From NCBI RefSeq assembly GCF_023638055.1, contig NZ_JAKRVY010000010.1:22712-86711 (forward strand): a stretch of DNA of 64,000 bases, written 5' to 3'. The notes beneath the pieces were generated by a model. That model was given only the letters and a program-made list of their open reading frames with translations. It was not told the origin of the DNA and did no database searches. The DNA is from Natranaeroarchaeum aerophilus. GTDB taxonomy: Archaea > Halobacteriota > Halobacteria > Halobacteriales > Natronoarchaeaceae. A program made the position numbers and the translations under genes. Below, piece by piece: positions 17,101-25,428 of this stretch (positions are counted from its first letter, which is position 1; every line of letters begins with the position of its first letter).

Positions 17101-18758
17101 TACTGGGTCACCTCCTGGGGACCGGCAAGGAACTGGTCGATAATCGGTTCGAGCACGGCATCGAACGCGCCGCCAGCGAAGCCGAGCGCGATCGTGACCA
17201 GCGCCAGCCCGACGACGAGTAGGGTCGCCGCGATCGTCACGCGGGAGCCGACGACGCCCCCGGTGGTAGCCTGGGAAGCCGACTCAGTGCCGCCGTCAGT
17301 GGCGGCGTGCTCGCCACCGTCGGCCGCGACTCCGCCCTCGTGGTCGTGTGGCTCGCCGCCGGGATGGTCGAAGTACATCTTCTCCAGCAGGCGCGCGACG
17401 TACGCGAGCGTCAGGAGGGTACTGAGGATGATCACCGCGACGACGGGCCAGAGTTCGGACTGGACCGCTCCGACAGCAACGAACCACTTGCCGACGAAGC
17501 CGACCGTCGGCGGGACGCCGACCAGCCCGATCCCGAGGATGGCGATCGATCCGGCGAAGAAGGGCCGTCGTCGGGCGAGGTTTGCGTACTCGTCGACGGT
17601 TCGTGCGCCGGTACTCAACGCAACGCCGCCGACCGCGAGGAAGGCCCCACCCTTCATTACGCCGTGGCCGACGAGGTGGACGAGCGCGCCGAGCAGGGCG
17701 TACCGGGCCGCCGTCTCCGCCCCGATAGAGGGGGCGTAGGCCGCCAGTCCGAACGCAGCGACGATCAGCCCGAACTGCGCGACAGAGGAGTACGCCAGCA
17801 TCCGCTTGACGTCGCGCTGGATCACCGCGAGTACCGATCCGGCGAGAATGCTGACCGAGCCGATGACCGCGATGAACAGCGCAGCCTCGGGCACGGCCTC
17901 GAAGAAGTCCACGGTGTAGACGGTGAACATGACGCGGCCGAGCGCGTACGCGCCGACGGTCGAGACGAGCGCGGAGATCAGCGCCGTGACGCTGTGTGGC
18001 GCGGTCGCGTAGGCGTCGGGCTGCCAGGTGTGAAGCGGGTAGATCGCCGCTTTGGTCAGGAGCCCAACGGCGATGAATCCAAAGGAGGCCAGTACGAGCG
18101 GGTAGCTGTAGAGCTCGTCGTAGCCCTCGTACATCTCGGCGTTCTGGACGACCTCGGTCTGTCCGGCGAGCGCCTGCGAGAGATCGACCATGTTCAGCGT
18201 CCCCGTCGCCACGTAGAGGTAACCGACGCCGATCAGGAACAGGGATGCGCCGACCGTTCCGATCAGCAGGTATTTCAGCGACGCGACAGCGGCATCGGCA
18301 CGGCGGCTACTGGCAACCAGCGCGTACGTGGCGATCCCCGTGATTTCGAGGAAGACGAACATGTTGAACAGGTCGCCGGTCAGCGCGACGCCCATCAGGC
18401 CGCCAACCAGCAGTAAGTACGCACTGTAGAACGCGTTCCCACGGGGTCCGGCCCGCCGCGAGAACACGAGCACGGCAAGCGAGAACGCGGCGATCAGCGA
18501 GATCACGAGCAGCGAGTACAGATCGACGACCAGCTCGATCCCGCGTGGTGGAACGAATCCGCCGAGCTGGTGACGGACGGTCCCGTTGCCGATAACCACG
18601 ACGGCGACCAACCCAGCCAGTACTGTCTCGACGGCTAGCGTGACAGCCGCAATCGACCAGCCGATCCGCTCGCGGAGTAATCCAAGCCCGAGCGGGAGCG
18701 TCGCCGCGAGGATCGGGAGGGCGATCAGTAGCGCAGGGATCGCGTCGGCGTTACTCAT
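17100..18758 (-). CDS. mnhD: Mrp-type antiporter, proton-channel-like subunit (first copy)
   Basis: 552 residues from the ATG at 18758, chosen because it overlaps the mnhC stop by ATGAGTAA as elsewhere in the operon; 21 in-frame codons upstream lie inside mnhC. Family marks: Glu138 (FVFLEITG), Lys236 (LTKAAIYPLHTWQPDA) and a later VMKGGAFLAV. The helix-8 lysine is replaced by Thr267 (LVSTVGAYALGR). A His/Gly/Glu-rich loop at about 465-490 (DHPGGEPHDHEGG) precedes the last helix, echoing the loop of the neighbour. The protein should take part in sodium/proton exchange with the other Mrp subunits. Confidence 0.9.
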   Translation of the reverse strand: MSNADAIPALLIALPILAATLPLGLGLLRERIGWSIAAVTLAVETVLAGLVAVVVIGNGTVRHQLGGFVPPRGIELVVDLYSLLVISLIAAFSLAVLVFSRRAGPRGNAFYSAYLLLVGGLMGVALTGDLFNMFVFLEITGIATYALVASSRRADAAVASLKYLLIGTVGASLFLIGVGYLYVATGTLNMVDLSQALAGQTEVVQNAEMYEGYDELYSYPLVLASFGFIAVGLLTKAAIYPLHTWQPDAYATAPHSVTALISALVSTVGAYALGRVMFTVYTVDFFEAVPEAALFIAVIGSVSILAGSVLAVIQRDVKRMLAYSSVAQFGLIVAAFGLAAYAPSIGAETAARYALLGALVHLVGHGVMKGGAFLAVGGVALSTGARTVDEYANLARRRPFFAGSIAILGIGLVGVPPTVGFVGKWFVAVGAVQSELWPVVAVIILSTLLTLAYVARLLEKMYFDHPGGEPHDHEGGVAADGGEHAATDGGTESASQATTGGVVGSRVTIAATLLVVGLALVTIALGFAGGAFDAVLEPIIDQFLAGPQEVTQ

Positions 18759-19128
18759 CGGCACGCACCTCCCGGAGGACGTCCTCACGGAGCGTGCCGT
18801 ACTCGCTGTAGATCCGGACAATAAGCGCCAGCCCGACCGCCGTGAGACTGACGCCGACGACGATCGCAGTCAGCACGATCACGTGTGGTAGCGGACTGAC
18901 GTACGTTCCCGTCGCCTCCCCGGCTGGAACGACGGCGGACTGTCCTCCCTCGACGTACGCCGAGGTGACGAAAAACAGAAACGCCGACGTCTGGAACAGG
19001 TTGACCCCGATCAGCTTCTTGACGAGGTTCGGGCTGGCGATCATCATGTACAGTCCGATCGCGATGAGGAACACGAACACGATGTACGTGTACCGCGTGG
19101 CCAGCAGTTCGAGTGTACTCTCGATCAT
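18751..19128 (-). CDS. mnhC: Mrp antiporter subunit C (NuoK-like)
   Basis: 125-residue, three-helix membrane protein of the MrpC/NuoK family. Helices run at about 12-30, 36-54 and 77-103; the motif NLVKKLIGVNLFQTSAFLFF is characteristic of MrpC helix 2. It needs the D-type subunits to form a working antiporter. ATGA-type overlap with mnhB upstream (19125) and ATGAGTAA overlap with the D subunit downstream show tight translational coupling. Length and motifs are normal. Confidence 0.93.
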   Translation of the reverse strand: MIESTLELLATRYTYIVFVFLIAIGLYMMIASPNLVKKLIGVNLFQTSAFLFFVTSAYVEGGQSAVVPAGEATGTYVSPLPHVIVLTAIVVGVSLTAVGLALIVRIYSEYGTLREDVLREVRADE

Positions 19129-19625
19129 GCGCGATCACCACCGTCGTAGCCTGCCGCGGTAGCGAAAAACAGACCCATGATGATCCCGGAGACGATGAGC
19201 GCGATCCCGCCGATTTCGATGGCTTCCATCCCCCAACTAATCGCATCGCCGGACTCGGCAAAGATCGGGAGTGCCTCGCCGTACAGTTCGTATTCGAGGA
19301 ACGCGCCACCGAGTGCGATGGTCCCGAGCCCAACGAGGACGAAGAAGGCAGTCCCGCCCGCCGCGAGGCCGACCACGACTTTGTTCTGGAGCCAGCGTCG
19401 GGTCGGCTCGATACCGAAGGCAAAGGCGATCATCAGGACGACCGATCCCATGATTGCACCGCCCTGGAACCCGCCACCGGGCGTACTCGCGCCGTGGAAC
19501 GTCATAAAGAGCGCGTAGGTAAGCGCGAACGGAGCGACGACCTGCACGGTCGACATGATTACCTGACTCTCGACGTACTGTGTCTCGTACTCCTCGTCGG
19601 AATCCAGCTTTCGATCTGCACTCAT
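19125..19625 (-). CDS. mnhB: Mrp antiporter subunit B
   Basis: 167 residues starting at the ATG at 19625, which overlaps the preceding stop by ATGA. The MrpB domain is clear: four membrane helices with TYALFMTFHGASTPGGGFQGG, the conserved glycine-rich signature between helices 1 and 2. A short acidic N-terminus precedes it. MrpB packs against the MrpA C-terminal part, here encoded separately just upstream. No unusual features. Confidence 0.92.
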   Translation of the reverse strand: MSADRKLDSDEEYETQYVESQVIMSTVQVVAPFALTYALFMTFHGASTPGGGFQGGAIMGSVVLMIAFAFGIEPTRRWLQNKVVVGLAAGGTAFFVLVGLGTIALGGAFLEYELYGEALPIFAESGDAISWGMEAIEIGGIALIVSGIIMGLFFATAAGYDGGDRA

Positions 19626-20164
19626 TCCGTGAACACCTCTCGCTGAAGCACGACCAGTACCGCGATCCCGGCGGCGAAGACGACGACCGCCTCGCCGAAC
19701 GTGTCGAAGCCGCGGTAGGCGGCAAGTACTGCTGTCACCGCGTTGTTGACGCCAGTATCGACGTACGTGTTGTCGATGTAGTACTGGGTCACATCCGGGT
19801 TCGCCCACGCGGGCGCGTTCGAATCACCCACAGCGGGGAACGCACTCATCGTCTGCAGGACGACGACCGTGAAGAGACCGACCACCGCCACCGCCGGCCA
19901 GTCGATCGACTCGAACGTTTCCTCGTGGGACGGCCGAACCGTCTTTGCGATCGTCAGAAGCAAGAGCAGGGTCGTGACACCGGCACCGATCGCAGCCTCG
20001 GTCATGGCGACGTCCGGCGCGCGGAGGAACGTGTAGAACACGGCCATCCCGAGGCTGTAGGCCCCGAAGACGATAATCGCCGCGAGCACGTCCCGGAACA
20101 GCGCGGTCGCCAGCGCTGTAAGCAAAACGAAGACGATCAACGTCGCTTCGACGGGGCTAATCAT
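19622..20164 (-). CDS. MrpA C-terminal-like subunit (DUF4040 type)
   Basis: 180 residues with about five membrane helices. The first 85 residues (TLIVFVLLTALATALFRDVL, APDVAMTEAAIGAG) match the DUF4040 segment found at the C-terminus of bacterial MrpA; the remainder resembles the N-terminal part of MrpB or MbhE with INNxYxDTGVNNAVTAVL-like text. In bacteria these are fused to the large channel subunit; here they form an independent gene, as in archaeal Mrp and Mbh clusters. ATGA overlaps on both sides place it in the operon. Confidence 0.88.
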   Translation of the reverse strand: MISPVEATLIVFVLLTALATALFRDVLAAIIVFGAYSLGMAVFYTFLRAPDVAMTEAAIGAGVTTLLLLLTIAKTVRPSHEETFESIDWPAVAVVGLFTVVVLQTMSAFPAVGDSNAPAWANPDVTQYYIDNTYVDTGVNNAVTAVLAAYRGFDTFGEAVVVFAAGIAVLVVLQREVFTE

Positions 20165-20535
20165 CGGTCGTCACCTCCGTCAGTTCGTCGCCTGGCGTCG
20201 GCCGCCAGCTCCTCGTCAGTACGGTCGTCCTCGACTGTCCACGGCGTGATTCCCTCCTCGTCGGCAGCCCGTGCGATGGCGTGAGCCGCCGTCGGGTTCG
20301 TCACGAAGATGAAAAACAGCAGGATAACAGTCAGGATCGACGACGTGGTCCACCCGAGTGCGAGCGCGACTGCTGCAAGCGCGAGTCCAGCCCCGAGCGT
20401 GTCAGTCTGAGACGCGGTGTGGGTTCGCGAGTAGACATCCGGAAGCCGGATAACGCCAACTGCAGAGACCAGCGTAAAGAACAGCCCACCCACTAATAGC
20501 ACGATGATCGCACCAAACCGGACGGATTCGATCAT
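20161..20535 (-). CDS. mnhG: Mrp antiporter subunit G
   Basis: 124 residues, three membrane helices. The PhaG/MnhG signature is visible as GLFFTLVSAVGVIRLPDVYS followed by RTHTASQTDTLGAGL. A hydrophilic tail with many Asp and Arg residues ends the protein. It overlaps mnhF by 4 bases upstream and the DUF4040 gene by 4 bases downstream. MrpG is required for assembly of the antiporter in characterised systems. Confidence 0.93.
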   Translation of the reverse strand: MIESVRFGAIIVLLVGGLFFTLVSAVGVIRLPDVYSRTHTASQTDTLGAGLALAAVALALGWTTSSILTVILLFFIFVTNPTAAHAIARAADEEGITPWTVEDDRTDEELAADARRRTDGGDDR

Positions 20536-20819
20536 ATGACACCACCCCGTTCCACGGTGAACTTCGAGATGGCGACCGCCATCAGGAAGTTAAGGAGCGC
20601 GTAGATCAGCGCGATATCGAGGAACCACGGCTCGTCGAGCGCGGCCGCAAGCAGCGCAAGGATCACAACGGTGTTCGTCCCGAGGACGTTCACCGCGAGT
20701 ACGCGATCTTGCATCGTCGGGCCTTTGATCACCCGATAGAGCATCAGTACGGCAAGCAAAACGAAAAGCGCCGCAGCAACGAGGAAGATATCGTTGAGCG
20801 TGTCACCGGTAAGGGTCAC
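20532..20819 (-). CDS. mnhF: Mrp antiporter subunit F
   Basis: 95 residues, three membrane helices, matching MrpF: YRVIKGPTMQDRVLAVNVLG is the family motif after helix 1 and DIALIYALLNFLMAVAISKF the last helix. Known MrpF proteins sit at the interface of the D, E and G subunits. Four-base overlaps connect it to mnhE and mnhG. Confidence 0.93.
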   Translation of the reverse strand: MTLTGDTLNDIFLVAAALFVLLAVLMLYRVIKGPTMQDRVLAVNVLGTNTVVILALLAAALDEPWFLDIALIYALLNFLMAVAISKFTVERGGVI

Positions 20820-21892
20820 TCTTCGTCACCTCCGATTACTTCCGCGTCACCACGGTCCCGGGGACTCTCGATACGCATCGCACGACGCCCGAAGAAGACA
20901 AACCGAACCGCTCGTTCGAGTGCACCATCAAACAGGTCCTCGCGAGCGTCGGGGATCAGTGTGTGAACTGTCATCTTCTGGCCCTGCACGCGAACGGACA
21001 GCGTTCCGGGTGTCAGTGTAATACTATTCGCGAGCGTCGTCACGGGGAGTCCACCCCAGACCGCACCGCGCATGCGCGTCATTTTCGGGTCAATCGGCAT
21101 CGAGGGGCGCATGATAACGATGGCGATAGCAATATTCGATTTGATGATCTGGACGAGTAGATACGGTACGTACAGACACCACCGGAGCAGTCGCTTTGGC
21201 GACTCCCGAAGCGACGGCGAGTTCGAAAACGAGACCTGCGAGAGCGCGACTGTCGTTACAGCCGCTGCGATGACGCCGGTCACGAGATCGAATGTCCCGT
21301 AAAACTCGCCGAACTCGAAGATGGGTGCCAGTCCACCGAGCACCTGGTAGAAGAGGAACGACACGACGAACATGCCCGCATACTTGCTTGCTGTCGCAGC
21401 GCTGACGAGCGGGAGTTGCATCCGGTCGGGGGTGACGGCTGCCTCATCGACTGTCACCGTTCCGCTCTCTCGAAGCGCCGCCTCCAGTGGCTGTAGCAGC
21501 GGTTGCCCGACACCGGGGTCGTACTCCGGGTCGAACACGACCCGATCGATCCCCCGCTCTGTTGCTGCCCGCTCGATTACTCGGGCGTAGTCCGTGGGAC
21601 TGAACAGGTACTCCTCGGCACCGAGGACCGTCGTCTCGATCCGAAGATCCTCCGGACGGCCCCCGGCGTCCTCGGTCGCCCAGATGCGTGCCCGGTCAAG
21701 CAGGGACTCGGCCTCCGATCGCAGCGACTCGCCGGTCGGTCCAGTCACGGCAGCCGCGAGGATATCGACGAAAACGAGTTCGACCGACCCGGAGGGGCCC
21801 GCCCTGTCAAACGCCGATTCGACGGCGTATGCGATAGTCTGTCGCAGGGTAGAGGATTCCTCAACGGGAACGAGTACGCGCTGGGTGCTCAC
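20816..21892 (-). CDS. mnhE: Mrp antiporter subunit E with N-terminal UspA-like domain
   Basis: First gene of the operon. I take GTG at 21892 as start because GGAGGT stands 8 bases upstream and the protein then begins STQRVLVPVEES, the usual first strand of a universal-stress-protein fold; a longer frame to 22030 has no such support. Residues 1 to about 160 form the UspA-like domain, with FDPEYDPG before its end. Membrane helices and the MrpE domain follow (about 195-340), including NSITLTPGTLSV and VFFGRRAMRIE. MrpE is needed for assembly. The cytoplasmic Usp domain could tie antiport to nucleotide or stress signals; this is inference. Confidence 0.88.
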   Translation of the reverse strand: MSTQRVLVPVEESSTLRQTIAYAVESAFDRAGPSGSVELVFVDILAAAVTGPTGESLRSEAESLLDRARIWATEDAGGRPEDLRIETTVLGAEEYLFSPTDYARVIERAATERGIDRVVFDPEYDPGVGQPLLQPLEAALRESGTVTVDEAAVTPDRMQLPLVSAATASKYAGMFVVSFLFYQVLGGLAPIFEFGEFYGTFDLVTGVIAAAVTTVALSQVSFSNSPSLRESPKRLLRWCLYVPYLLVQIIKSNIAIAIVIMRPSMPIDPKMTRMRGAVWGGLPVTTLANSITLTPGTLSVRVQGQKMTVHTLIPDAREDLFDGALERAVRFVFFGRRAMRIESPRDRGDAEVIGGDEE

Positions 21893-21898
21893 GACGGC

Positions 21899-21905
21899 CA
21901 CCTCC
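21899..21905 (-). promoter_or_regulatory. Strong ribosome-binding site deciding the mnhE start
   Basis: Minus-strand GGAGGTG a few bases before GTG 21892 is complementary to the 16S rRNA tail. It is one of few clear Shine-Dalgarno sites in a window where most first genes look leaderless. The rest of the 21893-22149 gap is AT-rich and should hold the operon promoter, but I cannot place it. Confidence 0.6.
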
Positions 21906-22149
21906 TGGCCGACTTCGATATTCGTGAACTCTCGGCGATCCGTCCGACGCTTTTTACAATTACGATACTCATGGCTCGGTTCGTTACTCGCAACAAGCGG
22001 TATCCGACCGAAAACAATTTCGTTATCCACCGGGCGTCTTCCGAAACAAGCGGAATGACATCCCGTATTTTAAATCATAGATGGGTGGGAAGCAGATTTT
22101 ATAAACGGTACCGCGACCCATGGCTCATAAAACTGACCGCTCTTACAGT

Positions 22150-23373
22150 TTACAGCCTGGTGGGGTCCGAAAGCTCTGTCGCGAGGCGCTCTGCAAGGTG
22201 CCACGCGAGGTCAGCTTTCGACCCTGTAAAGGACTCCGCACTGTCCGCAGTGACGAACTGTGCCGCGGTCTCGTTTGCCCCCATTACGCTTGCATCGTTG
22301 GCGACAACGAACGCGAGACCGACGCGGTCGAGAATTTCGCGAGCCGCCGCTACCATCTCCTCGGTCGAATCCGCCGTCTCCGCTTTGAAGCCGATGATCG
22401 GTAACTCCGGTCTGTGCTCTCTGATCGCGTCAATCAGTTTCGGCGTGGGATCGAGATCAAGGGCCAGTTCCTGTCCCGACCGGAGCTTGGTGTCGTGTGG
22501 TTCAGGTGTATAATCGCCGACTGCGGCGGCGGCGATCAGTGCATCGGCATCTTCGACTGCACCCTCCGCTGCATCGAGCATTTCGCTCGCGGTTTCGACG
22601 GGAACGTACTCCGCGTACGGGACCGGAGAGCCAGCACCGAAGGTCGGATCATCGGGCGTCCCCGACGGGAGGTGTGGTCCCACGACGCCGTGCACGAGCG
22701 TGACGTCCGCGCCGAGTACATAACAGGCGCGAGCGACACTTCGTCCGGTTCGCCCGGACGACCGGTTCGTCAGCACTCGAACGGGGTCGATTGGCTCCGC
22801 CGTCGCCCCGCTCGTAACGACCACGTGCTCGCCCGCAAGCGGGCGTTCACCCGCACTGCGGGCCACTTCGATAGCGATCGTTTCTTCGTTGGCAATCTTG
22901 GCTTTCCCCTCCTCGACACGGGGATCGACGAACTCGACGCCCCACGCCTCGACGCGCTCGATCGCTTCTAACACGCCGGGGTGGTCATACATCGGTTCGT
23001 GCATCGCGGGTGCGATCACGACTGGCACGTCGGCACCGATTGCGGTCGTCGCGCACGTCGTTACGGGCGTGTCGTCGATCGCGCCCGCAATCTTCCCGAC
23101 CGTATTTGCCGTCGCGGGGGCGATCAGAAAGACGTCGGCCCAGCCATCCCGACCACAGAGTTCGACGTGTTCGACGTCACCGGTGATCTCCGTGACGACC
23201 GATCGGTCTGTCGCGAACTCGACCGCCCATGGGTGGACGATGCCGCGCGCGCTGGAGGTCATCACGGCTCGAACCGATGCGCCGCGGCGACGGAGCTCGT
23301 GGGCTAGCTCAACGGTTTTGACCGCGGCGATGCTTCCGGTCACTCCGAGCGCGACGTTGACGTCCTCTAGCAT
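22150..23373 (-). CDS. coaBC: Bifunctional phosphopantothenoylcysteine decarboxylase / phosphopantothenate-cysteine ligase
   Basis: Makes 4'-phosphopantetheine for coenzyme A. N-terminal CoaC flavoprotein domain (about 1-180): LGVTGSIAAVKTVEL binds FMN, DVEHVEL gives the active histidine and APAMHEPMYDHP is the PAMN-type substrate clamp, with His in place of Asn as is common in archaea. C-terminal CoaB domain (about 190-400): SGATAEPIDPVRVLTNRSSG and AAAVGDYTPE...KLRSG, with the late IGFKAETA lysine motif. Order and length (407) match fused bacterial/archaeal Dfp. Transcribed alone; neighbours are the Mrp operon and a response regulator. Confidence 0.94.
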   Translation of the reverse strand: MLEDVNVALGVTGSIAAVKTVELAHELRRRGASVRAVMTSSARGIVHPWAVEFATDRSVVTEITGDVEHVELCGRDGWADVFLIAPATANTVGKIAGAIDDTPVTTCATTAIGADVPVVIAPAMHEPMYDHPGVLEAIERVEAWGVEFVDPRVEEGKAKIANEETIAIEVARSAGERPLAGEHVVVTSGATAEPIDPVRVLTNRSSGRTGRSVARACYVLGADVTLVHGVVGPHLPSGTPDDPTFGAGSPVPYAEYVPVETASEMLDAAEGAVEDADALIAAAAVGDYTPEPHDTKLRSGQELALDLDPTPKLIDAIREHRPELPIIGFKAETADSTEEMVAAAREILDRVGLAFVVANDASVMGANETAAQFVTADSAESFTGSKADLAWHLAERLATELSDPTRL

Positions 23374-23456
23374 TCGTTCCGGAGTTCACGCTACGGTCTC
23401 TAAACACTATCGTCGGACGGGAGACCAGAGAGACCGATATCTGGACACCACGACGG

Positions 23457-24023
23457 CTATTCCCATCTCGAAAGCGCCAGCTCGAACGCCTCGGCATCAT
23501 CAAGTTCGTCAAGCGAGTCTCTCAGCTCATCTCTGAGCAGTTCGAACTGTGACGTCAGTTCGGAAAATTCGTCGCTGTGTTCGAGTTCAGTCTGTGACTT
23601 TTCCGCTTCGAGCGCAGCGCGTTTCGACGCGAGACGGAAGAATTCCTGCAGGGAGCTATCGACCGTGGCTCGGTGGAGCAGGTGATCGACCGTTGTGAGC
23701 AACTGATCACCGGTAACTGGTTTGAACAGGTACTCGTCGAACTCCATATCAATGATCTCGAAGTCGGGTTCGACCGCAGTCACCATCGCAACCTGGCAGT
23801 TCAGCCCCTGCTCGCGGATCCGTTCGAGTACCTGGTCACCGGTTAGCCCGGGCATCCGCCGATCCAGCAGGACGATGTCGACATCATCGTCGAGACTATC
23901 CAGTGCTTCGGTGCCGCTGTACGCGACTCTGACGGTGTGGGCGTTGCGCAGTTGCTCGGCGTAGACGCGTGCCACCCGTGGATCGTCGTCGACGACCAGC
24001 ACACAGCCGTGAGCTTCAGCCAT
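23457..24023 (-). CDS. HalX-type response regulator
   Basis: 188 residues. Receiver domain with acidic pocket DDD at 12-14, phospho-acceptor Asp54 (VLLDRRMPG), the conserved Thr/Ser region VTAVEP and Lys101 (FKPV). After about residue 120 comes a charged helical HalX region (SLQEFFRLASKRAALEAEKS) typical of haloarchaeal regulators, thought to mediate protein contact; there is no DNA-binding domain. No histidine kinase is adjacent, so the partner is elsewhere. It closely resembles the regulator at 55715-56290. Confidence 0.92.
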   Translation of the reverse strand: MAEAHGCVLVVDDDPRVARVYAEQLRNAHTVRVAYSGTEALDSLDDDVDIVLLDRRMPGLTGDQVLERIREQGLNCQVAMVTAVEPDFEIIDMEFDEYLFKPVTGDQLLTTVDHLLHRATVDSSLQEFFRLASKRAALEAEKSQTELEHSDEFSELTSQFELLRDELRDSLDELDDAEAFELALSRWE

Positions 24024-24130
24024 CTACCCGTAGATGTGTCGTCTGTCGTCGTAATAGTTTCGGGCGAGCACGTGCTCATACAACCCCTGAGAACTCAGGT
24101 CAGGCCACCCAACGGGAAACGCCGCACAAC

Positions 24131-24137
24131 ATTTACC
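24131..24137 (+). promoter_or_regulatory. TATA-like box before the SRPBCC gene
   Basis: ATTTACC centred about 27 bases before the GTG at 24161; it supports that start. Confidence 0.45.
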
Positions 24138-24160
24138 TTGTATCCACCATACTGACGAAC

Positions 24161-24691
24161 GTGGATCGAGTAGAGGTAAGCACAGTCGTCTATCTACCCC
24201 CCGAAGAGATCTACGAGTTCCTCGAGGACTTCCCCCGATACGCGGACTACTCCGAGTATCTACAGAAGGTGCGAGCGCATGGCGAAGGCAAGGAAGGAAC
24301 CCGGTATACACTACGATTTGCCTGGTGGAAGCTGAACTACACGGCTCACTCGGAGGTCACAGACACCGATCCGCCAACCCGGATCGACTGGGAAGTGATC
24401 AAGGACATTCACGCGCACGGGTTCTGGCGGATCGACCCGCTCGACGAATCGGAGCGAGAGGGCAAAGACCACGCCTGTCGGGTCCATTTCGTCGTCGAGT
24501 TCGATACGGACACGGCACGATCGGGCGCACTCGACTTGCCGCGATTCGTCTCCGTAGGCTGGGCAATAAATAAGGTGAAGCCGCTGATCCTCGAAGAGGC
24601 CGAACGGATCGTCGAACGGATCGTCGAAGATCTCGAAGGGGAACGAAGGCCGGTCGAGTTGACGATTCACGACCGCCCGTCCTCAGTGTGA
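24161..24691 (+). CDS. SRPBCC / polyketide-cyclase-type lipid-binding-fold protein
   Basis: 176 residues from GTG 24161; an open frame extends upstream into the regulator promoter but a TATA-like box and the domain boundary favour this start. The START-like helix-grip fold is seen as VEVSTVVYLPPEEIYEFLED, FPRYADYSEYLQKV and the long C-terminal helix ILEEAERIVERIVEDL. This is the family of ubiquinone-binding COQ10 and aromatase/cyclase proteins; members bind hydrophobic ligands. Ligand unknown. A role with quinones would suit an aerobic haloarchaeon but nothing nearby proves it. Confidence 0.85.
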   Translation: MDRVEVSTVVYLPPEEIYEFLEDFPRYADYSEYLQKVRAHGEGKEGTRYTLRFAWWKLNYTAHSEVTDTDPPTRIDWEVIKDIHAHGFWRIDPLDESEREGKDHACRVHFVVEFDTDTARSGALDLPRFVSVGWAINKVKPLILEEAERIVERIVEDLEGERRPVELTIHDRPSSV

Positions 24692-24692
24692 C

Positions 24693-25376
24693 CTATTCGA
24701 TTTCCTCGCCGTACCCGCCGTACTTCATGAAGAAGTACGCCAGCGCAAGCGTCGAGACCATCGCGCCGATGGTTCCGACCGCGAGGCTCATCGCACTGTC
24801 GGGGATCGAGCGGGTCGCTGCACCGCCACCGCCACCACCGCCACCGCCTGCCCCTTCTTCGACCGTAAGCGTCGCATCCATCCCGGCCGCAACGTGGGGC
24901 TCACAGACGTACTCGTAGGTGCCCTCTTCCTGGAAGGTGTGTTCGTGCTCGAAGCCGGTATCCTCGATCGGTTCGTGGCCCTCCCACTCCTCGGGACCGC
25001 TCTCAACCGCGATGTTGTGCGTATCCGACTCCCAGATGAACTCGACCGTCGTTCCGGGCTCGATCGCCAGATCGTCCGGCTCGAAGACGTTGTTCCCGTC
25101 CGGCCCGACGATCACCGTCTCCGTGGCACCGCCTTCGTCACCGTTTTCGGCTGCACCGTTCTCTTCATCGCCGTTTTCTTCTTCACCATTTTCCTCTTCT
25201 CCGTTCTCCGTGCCATTCTCCTCTTCGCCATTCTCTTCCTCGCCGTTCTCCTCCTCGCCGTTTTCTTCCTGTGCGCTCACGGTTCCAGCCCCGCCAGCAG
25301 CGGCAGCGGCCGATCCGGCAGTCGCCCACATGAACGAGCGCCGAGAGAGATCGCCACGTCCGTCGGTACCTGTCAT
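24693..25376 (-). CDS. Tat-exported halocyanin-like copper protein with C-terminal anchor
   Basis: 227 residues. A twin-arginine signal (SRRSFMWATAG) ends near AQE. A linker of about 50 residues repeats EENGE-type units. A plastocyanin-like domain follows (about 85-180) with all four type-1 copper ligands: His in SDTHNI, then Cys, His and Met in YVCEPHVAAGM. A glycine run leads to a C-terminal helix (VGTIGAMVSTLALAYFFMKY), so the protein is held on the outer face of the membrane. It probably carries electrons in respiration. Its copper domain is nearly identical at DNA level to that of 32099-32776. Confidence 0.9.
   Translation of the reverse strand: MTGTDGRGDLSRRSFMWATAGSAAAAAGGAGTVSAQEENGEEENGEEENGEEENGTENGEEENGEEENGDEENGAAENGDEGGATETVIVGPDGNNVFEPDDLAIEPGTTVEFIWESDTHNIAVESGPEEWEGHEPIEDTGFEHEHTFQEEGTYEYVCEPHVAAGMDATLTVEEGAGGGGGGGGGAATRSIPDSAMSLAVGTIGAMVSTLALAYFFMKYGGYGEEIE
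24865..25126 (-). repeat. Duplicated copper-domain segment, copy 1
   Basis: Aligns without gaps to 32295-32556 at a constant offset of 7430. The first 113 bases are identical by eye, with scattered differences afterwards. Recent duplication or gene conversion is inferred. Confidence 0.85.
25130..25270 (-). repeat. Low-complexity E/N/G codon repeat
   Basis: Repeats of a 12-18 base unit (for example ttctcctcctcgccg on the plus strand) encode about ten EENGE-like units, forming an acidic flexible spacer between signal peptide and copper domain. Prone to slippage. Confidence 0.85.
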
Positions 25377-25428
25377 ACTCGACCCTTAGAATTGGGGCGT
25401 ACTGAATACTTTGGTTCGCGCCCGACGG

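Noticed and set aside
16378..17739. 453-residue open frame on the plus strand through two antiporter genes
   Set aside because: Spans the junction of two well-supported minus-strand membrane genes; composition is not acidic and lacks any domain.
22031..22149. Short inverted repeat atgggt...gacccat near 22081-22121
   Set aside because: Only six bases pair over a long loop; chance is likely.
25130..25270. E/N/G codon repeat as a possible frameshift or assembly fault
   Set aside because: The frame stays open through the repeat into an intact copper domain, and a paralogue has the same kind of linker.
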